A stretch of DNA of 64,000 nt from Planctomycetota bacterium (GTDB lineage Bacteria; Planctomycetota; UBA1135; JACQFD01). Positions 9,390-17,784 of this stretch are shown here, piece by piece (the first letter of the stretch is position 1; every line of letters starts with the position of its first letter). The stretch covers positions 1 through 64,000 of the forward strand of contig JACQFD010000001.1 of NCBI GenBank assembly GCA_016200225.1, given 5' to 3'. A program made the translations under genes and the position numbers. The notes below the pieces were generated by a model. That model was given only the letters and a program-made list of their open reading frames with translations, was not told the origin of the DNA and did not search any database.

Positions 9390-9414
9390 GCGCGGCTCAT
9401 AGTTAAATTTAACA

Positions 9415-9864
9415 TTGAACCGTCCGGAGCACGCGCGAACGCTCGAGCAGGCGCTCCAATCGATGCGTTTTCGGGTCGGCGAGGGGCGATACGCGCTCGC
9501 GGCGGCGCCTGTGTCCTGCGCGAGGGATTTTTTTGATAATTTAATAATCGCGGCGCGGGGTGCCTTGATAAACGTCGTCGTCGAGTCCGATGGCGTCAGC
9601 GCGGTGGCGCCGGAGGAGGCGGTCGCGGCCCTCGCGGGCACCGCGGGCCTGCGCGTCGAGGAGGGTTATCGCATCATTACGTTTGAAACGCCGATGACAT
9701 GGGAAGTCGTCGGTTTTCTGTCGCTTGTCACCGGCCAGCTCGCGCGGGCGGGCGTTCCGCTCGGCGCCATCTGCGCTTTCGACCGCGACCATCTTTTTGT
9801 CCATGAGCGATTCCTTGAGACGGCGCGAAAAGTGCTTACAGCGAAGATTTGCGCCGAAGCTTGA
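9415..9864 (+). CDS. ACT-domain (CASTOR/ACT_7-like) protein
   Basis: 149 residues. The core VGEGRYALAAAP, the following VVVESDG region and the C-terminal FETPMTWEVVGFLSLVTGQLARAGVPLGAICAFDRDHLFV are characteristic of the small ACT-like proteins whose fold senses amino acids. No catalytic residues are expected. The longest frame starts at a TTG (9415). The ATG at 9463 gives a protein beginning just before the domain and is a fair alternative. Codon use matches the neighbours. Confidence 0.8.
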   Translation: MNRPEHARTLEQALQSMRFRVGEGRYALAAAPVSCARDFFDNLIIAARGALINVVVESDGVSAVAPEEAVAALAGTAGLRVEEGYRIITFETPMTWEVVGFLSLVTGQLARAGVPLGAICAFDRDHLFVHERFLETARKVLTAKICAEA

Positions 9865-10006
9865 TCGATGTCCGCGTCCGAAAACAGATGTGTCGGTCGG
9901 CGGACGCCCGCCCTGCCACAGGCTGCCGGGCCCGAATTTACGTCGCGCAAATCCGCGCAACGAAGCGTTTAATTATCAATTCATATAGTTAATTTAATCA
10001 ATAGTC

Positions 10007-11155
10007 ATGGATTTTACTTTTTCTCCCGAAATTGAAATTCTGCGCGAAATGGTCCGACAGTTCACGGACCAGGAGATTCGTCCGATCGCCGCCGAGATCG
10101 ACGAAAAACACGAAGTTCCGCGATCATTAATAAAAAAAATGGCGGAAATTGGAATGTTTGGAATTCCGTTTCCCGAGGAATACGGCGGCGGCGGACTCGG
10201 CGAGACGGGTTACGTCGTCGCGGCCGAGGAAATCACGCGCGCCTGCTTTTCCACCGCGGTGACTCTCGGCGCTTCGACGTCGATCGGCGCGATGGCTATT
10301 TATCTCGGCGGCAATGAATCGCAAAAAAAATTGTGGCTTCCGAAATTGTGCAGCGGCGAATGGATGGGATGTTATGCGCTCACGGAAGCCGAATCGGGCA
10401 GCGACCCGGCTTCGATGCGGACGACCGCCGTGCGCGACGGCGGCGATTGGATCATTAACGGTTCGAAAATATGGATTACGAACGGTAACTTCGCCGATTT
10501 AATTATATTATTCGCATCCACCGATCGCGCGCTCGGCGCGAAAGGGATTACTTGTTTTGTCGTCGAACGAGAGCGCAAAGGCGTGCGCACCGGTCCACGC
10601 GAGAGAAAAATGGGACAATGCGGATCGTCGACGTGTCCGCTTTATTTCGAAGATGTCCGGATTCCCGACGCCAATCGGATCGGTAATATCGGCGAGGGAT
10701 TCAAAGTTGCCATGAAAACGCTCGACCGCGGGCGCCTCGGGCTCGGCGGAAACTGCCTCGGCGCGTCGAAGGAATGTTTATCATTATCGTCGCGGTACGC
10801 GTCCGAAAGACAACAATTCGGCAAACCCATCGGCGAGCAGCAATCGATACAAAATTATCTGGCCGACATGGCCACGGATATATATACAATCGAATCGGCG
10901 GTTTATCGGACATGTTGGATGTGCGATCAGGGGATGAACGTCAATCGCGAGAGCGCAATGGTTAAATTGTTCGCGTCGGAGGGTCTCGACCGCGTCGTCG
11001 ACCTCGCCGTGCAAATTCACGGCGGCATGGGCTATTCACGCGATTTCGCGGTCGAACGCTGGTACCGCGACGCGCGGGTCAATCGCATTTATGAAGGCAC
11101 GAACGAAATTCAACGAATCGTGATTGCCCGCGACGTATTGAAAAAGGGTATATAA
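10007..11155 (+). CDS. Acyl-CoA dehydrogenase
   Basis: 382 residues, full length for the FAD-dependent acyl-CoA dehydrogenase family, which forms the trans-2,3 double bond of acyl-CoA and passes electrons to ETF. Visible signatures are CYALTEAESGSD (signature 1), the WITNG region that contacts FAD, and the C-terminal QIHGGMGYSRDFAVERWYRDARVNRIYEGTNEIQR (signature 2), in which EGTNE carries the usual catalytic Glu. It probably acts on short-chain or branched-chain substrates, but this cannot be resolved. Upstream, about 40 bases are strikingly AT-rich and may hold the promoter. A small gene follows 7 bases after the stop. Confidence 0.96.
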   Translation: MDFTFSPEIEILREMVRQFTDQEIRPIAAEIDEKHEVPRSLIKKMAEIGMFGIPFPEEYGGGGLGETGYVVAAEEITRACFSTAVTLGASTSIGAMAIYLGGNESQKKLWLPKLCSGEWMGCYALTEAESGSDPASMRTTAVRDGGDWIINGSKIWITNGNFADLIILFASTDRALGAKGITCFVVERERKGVRTGPRERKMGQCGSSTCPLYFEDVRIPDANRIGNIGEGFKVAMKTLDRGRLGLGGNCLGASKECLSLSSRYASERQQFGKPIGEQQSIQNYLADMATDIYTIESAVYRTCWMCDQGMNVNRESAMVKLFASEGLDRVVDLAVQIHGGMGYSRDFAVERWYRDARVNRIYEGTNEIQRIVIARDVLKKGI

Positions 11156-11162
11156 TAATTAT

Positions 11163-11426
11163 ATGGAAAATCAATTCGAACCAATGCCCGACGGCGGCGG
11201 ATTGGATGCGGACGGATTGGACGCGGACGGATTGGAGGCATCTGCGCTCCGGTCGACGCTGCACCGCGTCAATAATTATATCGCCGTCGTGATGGCGACG
11301 GCCGAAACGGCGATCGCCAAGAATGACGCCGAATCCATGCGGGCGGCGCTGCTCAGGATCGTCAGCGAATCCGCGATGGCCGCGGATGCATTAAAAAAAA
11401 CGCGGCGGGAAATAGATAATAACTGA
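11163..11426 (+). CDS. Small protein with histidine-kinase-like H-box helix
   Basis: 87 residues starting 7 bases after the acyl-CoA dehydrogenase stop, so it is probably co-transcribed. The N-terminus carries a short tandem repeat of Gly-Leu-Asp-Ala-Asp units (residues about 13-26, from 15-bp DNA repeats). The rest is two predicted helices. The first contains LHRVNNYIAVVMATAETAI around residues 33-51, which resembles the phosphoacceptor H-box of histidine-kinase dimerisation domains (His34 followed by Arg-Val-Asn-Asn). There is no ATPase domain. It could be an orphan phosphotransfer or dimerisation module, or the resemblance may be chance. Confidence 0.65.
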   Translation: MENQFEPMPDGGGLDADGLDADGLEASALRSTLHRVNNYIAVVMATAETAIAKNDAESMRAALLRIVSESAMAADALKKTRREIDNN

Positions 11427-11437
11427 TTGTTTATTTT

Positions 11438-12070
11438 CTAAACGGCCTGTGTCCGCAGGATGCGCGATTGTTGTTTTCGAACCTGCGCGCGAATCGTTTC
11501 TTTAACATAAATCGGATTTTCAATCCCTACGATTTCGATCATGCTTTCGTCGGCGTCCGACGCGGCGAGCTTGACGACGCCGACGCCGAAAATCCGTTGT
11601 AAAATATTCTGGTTCACGGCGACGTCGTCGATTTTTACTAATTCGGTTTCGAGGATGCTCTTGTTAAGAAAACCTTTTTCGACAAATATGCGTTGCGTCG
11701 TCAATCGGTAGCGCGTCGTGAGCTTTGCCGCGGCGATAATAAATAAAGTATATACAACGGGGACGGCCGCAATGACGAACGCCCAGCGCCATTCGTAAAT
11801 TCCCTTGATCGCGAGATAAATCGCGCCCGCGAAAACCGCCAGCGTTAATAACCAATAATGCAGAAACGCGCGCGCCGACGGCGACGATTTCCACAAATCC
11901 TGTTCGGGCTCGTCGCGCGGCGGAACTCCGGCGGAGGCCGCCGCTCCAGGCGATCCGGCACTGTTTGGCGAACCGGCACTGTCCGGTGTCAGTTGCCGCG
12001 CGCCGCAGGAATTGCAAAATGCGCTCTTGTCGGGAATCGCGCCGCCGCATTGTTGACAATAAAAAGTCAT
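11438..12070 (-). CDS. Zinc-ribbon plus bacterial PH-domain membrane protein
   Basis: 210 residues from the ATG at 12070; the frame is open further upstream, but that part reads as non-coding. An N-terminal zinc ribbon (CQQC at residues 5-8, then CNSCG) is followed by a low-complexity Ser/Gly/Pro linker. Two hydrophobic segments (about residues 75-95 and 98-120) and a bacterial PH (DUF304-like) domain then follow, with TTRYRLTTQRIFVEKGFLNKS and the DDVAVNQNILQRIFGVGVVKL pattern. The domain order suits a small inner-membrane protein with both parts facing the cytosol. Function unknown. It converges with the H-box gene, with 11 bases between stops. Confidence 0.85.
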   Translation of the reverse strand: MTFYCQQCGGAIPDKSAFCNSCGARQLTPDSAGSPNSAGSPGAAASAGVPPRDEPEQDLWKSSPSARAFLHYWLLTLAVFAGAIYLAIKGIYEWRWAFVIAAVPVVYTLFIIAAAKLTTRYRLTTQRIFVEKGFLNKSILETELVKIDDVAVNQNILQRIFGVGVVKLAASDADESMIEIVGIENPIYVKETIRAQVRKQQSRILRTQAV

Positions 12071-12148
12071 ATGGATGATCGCGCGCGCCTTGAATGTCCG
12101 CGCGCGGCGGCGTGAATGTAGCGATCGCGCCGGGGCCACGCCAAAAAC

Positions 12149-12179
12149 AAAAAAGGCCGGCGTCGCACGGACGCCGGCC
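12149..12179 (-). terminator. Rho-independent terminator after the last LTD gene
   Basis: A perfect 10-bp stem (GGCCGGCGTC with GACGCCGGCC) and short loop, followed on the minus strand by six T residues. It sits 32 bases after the stop of the 12211-13338 gene. Confidence 0.85.
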
Positions 12180-12210
12180 CGATCTTCAGGCGAAACTTTC
12201 GCGCGACGCG

Positions 12211-13338
12211 TTACTCGGAGATTCGAACGCGCAGGCCCTGCGAACCCAAGACAATGAAATTGCCAAAATCCACGGCGAGCCACTGAACGTTAAAGTCGCT
12301 GCCGATGATGATTGGATTATTAGGAATCGGCACGACCGCGTCGGCGACGCCGTTGACGTCCAATGCATAATTAGGATCGTCGATGAATCCGATCGTACCG
12401 ACGTCCAGAATTAACGATCCGGGGCTGCCGCCAAGTAACAATTCGAGCGGATATTCGAACGGAATATTATCCGAATAACCGATCGTGAACGGGAAGCCGC
12501 CCATGCTGCCGCCGCCGTCGAGGTGGAAAATTACAGATCCAAAACCCAACGAAAGCGGATATTTACAGCTGAGAAGTCCCGGATTTGGATAATTAACGCT
12601 GTCGAACGGCACGTTGTTCGGCCAGTTGACCGTGACGTCGACGGAATTTCTGGCGCCGGGCGTCGCGAATTGGTTGCACGGCCCGAAATGCGCGCCGGTC
12701 GACTGCGCGGCATTTGTACTATTCGTCAGCGGGCCCGAAGTCGCGACCATCGGCGCGAACGGATCCTTGCGTTCCACGGAAACGCCGCTGCTGCCCGAGA
12801 CATTAAATGGAGCCGCGCCGCTCGTGTAGCTGGCTTGTTCAATAATAACTTCGAGGCCCGATCCGGGCGCGCCCGCCGACGCGGAATATACTTTAACTCC
12901 GTCGATCGCCGTCGCGCTATTGCCAAACATCATCGCGGTGCTGGACACTTTTGATTTATCGGGCGGAACCGGATTCCCGGTCGTGACCGAATATTCATAA
13001 TTACATATCACGCCGCCGTTCAGTGCCATGTCGGCGCGTCGGCAAAATACAAACATTTGGCCCGGATAGAGCGTCGGCAGCGCGCCCGCGGGGATTTGAA
13101 AATATTCGCCCGCGACCGCCGTCACGTCGGAAAAATAAGTTCCGGAGAGATCGAGCGCCTTGGACGAAATATTTAATAATTCGAAATACTCGCCGTTCGC
13201 GTCGGTGACGCACGCGTCGAGTCCGGGGTTGAACATGATTTCGGTGACGGCGACATCGCCCGCGACGGGCGACACTTGAGAAAACGCCGCCGGCGAAAAC
13301 GCCAGCGCGGCGGCGATAGTTACAAATTTAATTTTCAT
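12211..13338 (-). CDS. Secreted lamin-tail-domain (LTD) protein, paralog 5 of 5
   Basis: 375 residues. The signal peptide ends near AAFSQ. The LTD beta-sandwich spans about residues 25-170 and has the family core GDVAVTEIMFNPG, a GEYFELLNIS strand, LDLSGTYFSD and a YPGQMFVFCR strand. A C-terminal beta-domain of about 130 residues ends with LQWLAVDFG-like and SNG/SQGLRV-like strands, as in its four paralogs. LTD domains in bacteria are found in secreted, often envelope-attached or extracellular proteins. No catalytic residues are evident. Last gene of a five-gene co-directional array, with its own terminator. Divergent from the other copies, and no strong Shine-Dalgarno precedes the ATG. Confidence 0.9.
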   Translation of the reverse strand: MKIKFVTIAAALAFSPAAFSQVSPVAGDVAVTEIMFNPGLDACVTDANGEYFELLNISSKALDLSGTYFSDVTAVAGEYFQIPAGALPTLYPGQMFVFCRRADMALNGGVICNYEYSVTTGNPVPPDKSKVSSTAMMFGNSATAIDGVKVYSASAGAPGSGLEVIIEQASYTSGAAPFNVSGSSGVSVERKDPFAPMVATSGPLTNSTNAAQSTGAHFGPCNQFATPGARNSVDVTVNWPNNVPFDSVNYPNPGLLSCKYPLSLGFGSVIFHLDGGGSMGGFPFTIGYSDNIPFEYPLELLLGGSPGSLILDVGTIGFIDDPNYALDVNGVADAVVPIPNNPIIIGSDFNVQWLAVDFGNFIVLGSQGLRVRISE

Positions 13339-13544
13339 GGATCGTAATTATAGTAAGTTGGGTGGGGACGGTGTATTTGTATCCAGTGGCGCCGAATCGC
13401 AATCCGACGGCGCCCATGTTGGCCCGCGAACGTGTAGATTCGTTGCAGTTCGTGCGAAGACGCGCGGAGGAAAGCGAATGCCGTGCCCGGTTTTCCCCCG
13501 CGCGAATGTAACGATTTGCGAACGATCGGAGTCCGCGGCCGGAA

Positions 13545-14672
13545 TTACGGGCAGATCAGCACGCGCACGCCATTCGATCCGATCAGCGTGAACGTGCCCG
13601 GATCGAGACCGAGCCACTGCAGTTCAAACAACTGGCCGACGAGAATCGGATTGTTGGGAACCAAAACATTAAACAACGATCCGCCGCTTCCATCGAATGC
13701 ATATTCAAGATAACTGGCCGTGAAAATATCAATATTAATGGAACCGGCGTTGCCGGGGATCAGTAAACCAAGCGAGTACTCGGCGGTGCCGCCGACGTCG
13801 TTGGCATAGCCGAAATATAACGTTTGTCCGGCGGGGCCGCTCGCCGCGGAAAAATCGATCGATCCCGCGCCCACGGAAACCGGACCGAGCGCCTTGAGAA
13901 CGCCGGTATTTGGATAATTCACGCTGTCATATGTTGTATTGACGATGGACCACGCGGAGGTGTCGGTGCTGTTTCGCATTCCCGGCGTTCCAACATATGT
14001 ATTGCCGACGCAGGATGTGTTGACGGTCGTCGACAACGCGAGATTCGCGCTGTTCGCCGTTCCGGCCAACTGCATCGGCGAGAACAAATCCTTTCGTTCG
14101 CCGGCCTGGCCGGAACCGCTGCTCGTGAACGGAGTTTTTGTAACATCATATTGAACTTTGTCGAGCAGCGTGCCGAGAACATAACCATTCGGATTCGGCG
14201 ACGGCAGCACGAGCGGTCCGCCGATCGCGATTTGCAAACCGTCGCCGCCGGACGAATTGCCCATCAAAATGCCGCTCGCCGACGCTACTTTTGAATTGTC
14301 GGCGGGAGCCGTCGCCACATCCGCGTAAGCATAATTATAATTAGCGATATTCCCGTTGAGCGCCGTATTTCCGTTGCGAATAAATAAATATTTCTGACCC
14401 GGATAGAGTGAAGGCAGCGCTCCGGGGAGAATCCGAAAAAACGTCGTTCCGGGCGTCACGTCGGTGACGAACAAGTTGCCGAGATCGAGGACCTTGCACG
14501 AAATATTTGTAAGTTCGAAATACTCGCCGTTGGCATCGGTGACGCACGCGTCCGGCCCGGGATTGGGCATTACTTCAGAAACGACGAGATCGCCGGGCGC
14601 GGGGGCGACTTGCGCATTTGCCGCGAATGTTATGAATCCAAACGCGAGGGACGAAAAAATTGTAGTCTTCAT
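13545..14672 (-). CDS. Secreted LTD protein, paralog 4 of 5
   Basis: 375 residues. The signal peptide ends at AANAQ near residue 21. The LTD domain starts with GDLVVSEVMPNPG, followed by DANGEYFELTNIS, LDLGNLFVTDV and YPGQKYLFIRNG. The C-terminal beta-domain ends with LQWLGLDPGTFTLIGSNGVRV. It is very close in sequence to the 16426-17577 gene, far closer than to the other three copies, although an unrelated-subtype copy sits between them. This fits a recent duplication or gene conversion. Probably exported; specific role unknown. Confidence 0.92.
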   Translation of the reverse strand: MKTTIFSSLAFGFITFAANAQVAPAPGDLVVSEVMPNPGPDACVTDANGEYFELTNISCKVLDLGNLFVTDVTPGTTFFRILPGALPSLYPGQKYLFIRNGNTALNGNIANYNYAYADVATAPADNSKVASASGILMGNSSGGDGLQIAIGGPLVLPSPNPNGYVLGTLLDKVQYDVTKTPFTSSGSGQAGERKDLFSPMQLAGTANSANLALSTTVNTSCVGNTYVGTPGMRNSTDTSAWSIVNTTYDSVNYPNTGVLKALGPVSVGAGSIDFSAASGPAGQTLYFGYANDVGGTAEYSLGLLIPGNAGSINIDIFTASYLEYAFDGSGGSLFNVLVPNNPILVGQLFELQWLGLDPGTFTLIGSNGVRVLICP

Positions 14673-14918
14673 GGTGTCAACTTGAAGGGGTGGCTGAGTA
14701 GGACTGCCGGATTGTTAACCAATTCGCCGGACGGTCCCCCGCTCGTTGGAACGGAGGCCGTCAACGGAGAAAAGAGGCGGCAATCGTCAGCGCACACTCC
14801 CGTTGCGTCAAGCGCCGGGCGCCCCATTGGAATTATCGAAATCGGGCCGCGCGCGCAAGTCCATGCGCGCAAGGCCCATTCATGCAAACCGATCCCTTCG
14901 GCGGCAGCCGAGGCGGTT

Positions 14919-16091
14919 CTACGGGTTCATGTACATCCGAATGGCCTTTGACGCCGTCAATCCGCTCGTCGCGAAATCGACGCCCAAATACTGGAAGTAG
15001 AAAACGCTGCCGTTAAGCGTGGGGTCGGGATTGTAAGCAACCGTCAGCGAACCATTTCCCGCGGGATCGAGATAGTAAGCAATATCGTTCCAGTCGAATA
15101 GATAATTCGCGATGTAAAGATCTAACAGAATGGATCCCGGCATTCCGCCGACCAAGAGTGAAAGCGGAACCTCGCCGATTCCAGTCGCATATCCGAGAGT
15201 ATAAACGCCATTCGACGGACCGCACTGAATATTAAATGTTACTGTTCCCGCGCCCGCCGAAAGGGGAGTATTTACAGTAATCGCGCCGGTGTTCTGATTG
15301 TTGGAATCTGCAAATTCATAATACAGATGCCAGACCGGCGTGGCGTCCATGCTGTTCATGGCGCCGGGAGTGCCCGACTGCGGCGGAACCGTCGTTCCGA
15401 AGGTCGACGCAATCGAAGCGGGCGCGACGTTGGGACTGTTCCCGACGCCGACAACCGACATCGGACCGTAAAGATCCACGCGCTCGACGGAGACGCCGAT
15501 GCACACCGGGAGCGGATTCGACGCGGGATTATAACTAAAAGAATCGATGACGGTTCCGCCATAAAACGCCGGAGCGCCTTTGGTAATATGCATTCCATCA
15601 ATATTACTATTCGACATGTTCATTTTCGCGTGGCCGACCTGCGAATGGTCCGCGGGAGTGGTTGAACTCGTGGACGCATACGCGTAGTCGACTTGCGGGA
15701 TGCCGCCGTTCAGAGCGGGGTCGTTGCTTCGGGCAAATACAAATCGCTGGCCGGGAAACATCGGCGGCAACGTCGCGACCGCGGGCAACACCTGAAAGTA
15801 AGCATCGGATCCGCTCGCACCGGCGAACGGACCGTCCTGAAAATAAAGATTATTAACATCCAGGACTTTACCGGAAATATTTGTTAATTCAAACCACTCG
15901 CCAACATTCTGAACGTCCGTCCCCGTTCCGGTCGGATTGAACATGACTTCCGATATGACAAGTTCGCCCGGCTCCGGCGGCAGGGGCTCGAGCGGAGGAA
16001 GGGATTGCGCCGGGGCGGCGCCGTTTATGAGTAAAATCGCGCCTAGCGCGGCGATAGGTAATAATAGAGTTTTCATGTTCGATTTGTTCAT
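14919..16091 (-). CDS. Secreted LTD protein, paralog 3 of 5
   Basis: 390 residues. The frame starts at ATG 16091; a second ATG five codons in (16076) gives a more typical signal peptide that ends near GAAPAQ. A proline-rich spacer is followed by the LTD domain (GELVISEVMFNPTG, GEWFELTNIS, LDVNNLYFQD, FPGQRFVFAR). The C-terminal beta-domain has GVYTLGYATGIG and ends with FQYLGVDFATSGL. Upstream lies a 334-base gap dominated by a long palindrome. Same strand and architecture as the other four LTD genes. Confidence 0.9.
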   Translation of the reverse strand: MNKSNMKTLLLPIAALGAILLINGAAPAQSLPPLEPLPPEPGELVISEVMFNPTGTGTDVQNVGEWFELTNISGKVLDVNNLYFQDGPFAGASGSDAYFQVLPAVATLPPMFPGQRFVFARSNDPALNGGIPQVDYAYASTSSTTPADHSQVGHAKMNMSNSNIDGMHITKGAPAFYGGTVIDSFSYNPASNPLPVCIGVSVERVDLYGPMSVVGVGNSPNVAPASIASTFGTTVPPQSGTPGAMNSMDATPVWHLYYEFADSNNQNTGAITVNTPLSAGAGTVTFNIQCGPSNGVYTLGYATGIGEVPLSLLVGGMPGSILLDLYIANYLFDWNDIAYYLDPAGNGSLTVAYNPDPTLNGSVFYFQYLGVDFATSGLTASKAIRMYMNP

Positions 16092-16425
16092 TTGGGTCGA
16101 TGCGGAAATTACAAATTCGGAGACCGCACTCTCGCCCTCCGCGGCGAAGCGGACCGCAAGACCGTGTTAATTGCGCATGTTGTTCACAAAAAAACGGAGC
16201 CGGCGTCCTGACCCGCATGATTCATGAATTCCACGAATCTTGCCGCGCAGTGTGCCGCCAACTGTGGCGTTGCTCCTCCGGCGAGACCCTTCAGGTCGCG
16301 CCGTCGTCGCGCCTAACATTTGGCAGCACACTGTCGGCCATCTTCATAGACTTCATGAATCATGCGGGCTAACGCCGGCCCCTGCAGTGCATGGCTGTCC
16401 GACAGAGGTGCTGCTGGATTTCGAA
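16092..16425. other. Intergenic gap between LTD paralogs 2 and 3
   Basis: 334 bases with no convincing reading frame. More than half is one long imperfect palindrome (16199-16379) followed, reading on the minus strand, by a run of seven T residues (complement of 16188-16194). It probably serves as the terminator of the 16426-17577 gene. The remaining 96 bases next to 16091 would hold the promoter of the next LTD gene, but no clear -10/-35 pair was seen. Confidence 0.7.
16188..16379 (-). repeat. 181-bp palindromic element acting as a giant terminator hairpin
   Basis: Two inverted arms of about 70-75 bases. The outermost 8 bases (GCCGGCGT with ACGCCGGC) and a 17-bp block (CCCGCATGATTCATGAA with its exact complement) are perfect. 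The inner part pairs with scattered mismatches (for example CAGTGTGCCGCCAACTGT against CAGTGTGCTGCCAAATGT). On the minus strand the hairpin is followed by TCCG and seven Ts. The outer GC-rich stem plus T-run resembles the ordinary terminator at 12149-12179, as if an inverted-repeat element had entered a terminator loop. Confidence 0.8.
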
Positions 16426-17577
16426 TTACGGGCAGATCAGCGCGCGAACGCCGTTCGAACAAATGAGCGTGAACGTGTTCGGATCGAGGGCGAGCCACTG
16501 CAATTCGAACAATTCGCCGGGGAGCGTCGGATCCGCGGGAACACAAACATTAAAATTCGTGGCGCCGGTGATCGGGTCAAATTGATAGGGAGTCGCCGTG
16601 CAGGGATCCGCGGTGATGTAGCTCGCCGTAAACAGATCTATAATGATCGATCCGGGGTTTCCTGGGATTAGCAAACTTAATGGATACTCGGCCGCGCCTC
16701 CGAGACTGCCTGCGTATCCAAAGTAAAGAGTCTGTCCGACCGGGCCGTTCGACGCGGCGAAATCGATCGAGCCCGCGCCGACCGAGATCGGACCGAGGGC
16801 CTTCAACACGCCCGTATTGGGATAATTCACGCTGTCATAATTTGTATTTACAGCGGACCACGTGGTCGTATCCGTGCTATTGCGGAGGCCGGGCGTTCCA
16901 TTGTAAGTATTGCCCGTGCAAGACGTATTCACCGTCGTCGAAACCGCGAGATTCGAACTATTGGCGGTGCCGACGAGTTGCGTCGGCGCGAACAAATCCT
17001 TCCGTTCGCCCGCCAGTCCGCTTCCGCTGCTCGTGAAAGGCGCTTTTGTAACATCATATTGAACTTTGTCCAAGAGCGTGCCGAGCACGTAACCGTTGGG
17101 ATTCGGCGAAGGAAGCACGAGCGGACCACCGACCGAAAGTTGGATCCCGTCGCCGCCGGCGGAGTTGCCCATGTTCAGCGTCGTGCTGACCACTTTCGAA
17201 TTGTCCGCCGGAGTTAATGTTACATCGGCGTATACATAATTATAATTGGAAATGTTCCCGTTGAGAGAAGTATTTCCATTGCGGATAAATAGATATTTCT
17301 GTCCGGGATACATCGCCGGCAGCGCGCCCGGCATGACGCGGAAGAACGTCGTTCCGGGCGTCACATCCGTAATGAACAGACTGCCGAGATCGAGAATCTT
17401 GCAGGAGATATTTGTAATTTCAAAATATTCGCCGTTGTTGTCGGTAACGCAGGCATCGGGGCCTGGATTGGGCATGACTTCCGAAACGACGAGGTCGCCG
17501 GGAGCGGGGGCAACCTGAGCATTGGCGGCGAAAGCGAATATTCCAATCGCAAGGGTGGAAAAAGCGAGGGATTTCAT
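16426..17577 (-). CDS. Secreted LTD protein, paralog 2 of 5
   Basis: 383 residues. The signal peptide ends at AANAQ. The LTD domain follows (GDLVVSEVMPNPG, DNNGEYFEITNIS, LDLGSLFITDV, YPGQKYLFIRNG), then a C-terminal beta-domain ending LQWLALDPNTFTLICSNGVRALICP. It is a near-duplicate of the 13545-14672 product, including long shared blocks around LVLPSPNPNGYVLGTLLDKVQYDVTK-type sequence. A perfect 17-bp AT palindrome lies 45 bases upstream of the start, and the giant palindrome lies downstream. Confidence 0.92.
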   Translation of the reverse strand: MKSLAFSTLAIGIFAFAANAQVAPAPGDLVVSEVMPNPGPDACVTDNNGEYFEITNISCKILDLGSLFITDVTPGTTFFRVMPGALPAMYPGQKYLFIRNGNTSLNGNISNYNYVYADVTLTPADNSKVVSTTLNMGNSAGGDGIQLSVGGPLVLPSPNPNGYVLGTLLDKVQYDVTKAPFTSSGSGLAGERKDLFAPTQLVGTANSSNLAVSTTVNTSCTGNTYNGTPGLRNSTDTTTWSAVNTNYDSVNYPNTGVLKALGPISVGAGSIDFAASNGPVGQTLYFGYAGSLGGAAEYPLSLLIPGNPGSIIIDLFTASYITADPCTATPYQFDPITGATNFNVCVPADPTLPGELFELQWLALDPNTFTLICSNGVRALICP

Positions 17578-17621
17578 GGATGTCCGTGGAGGGCGGAAGG
17601 ACGGTTCGGGGCTTGGAAAAC

Positions 17622-17638
17622 TGTATATTAAATATACA
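17622..17638. promoter_or_regulatory. AT palindrome upstream of LTD paralog 2
   Basis: TGTATATTAAATATACA is a perfect palindrome around a central base, in a GC-rich intergenic gap, 45 bases upstream of the ATG at 17577. It could be an operator or overlap a -10 element; no convincing -35 partner was seen. Confidence 0.4.
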
Positions 17639-17784
17639 ATTACCTGGATTCAGGCGCCCCAATCGTCAGCCCTGGCGCGCTCCGCGACAAGCTGTGAAAA
17701 GCCTCTTGCGACATCGTGAAGATTCCGCGAAGCGCGCCGGTGACCGCGCGCCCGCGAAAATTACGAACCGGGAAAATTATGGAA

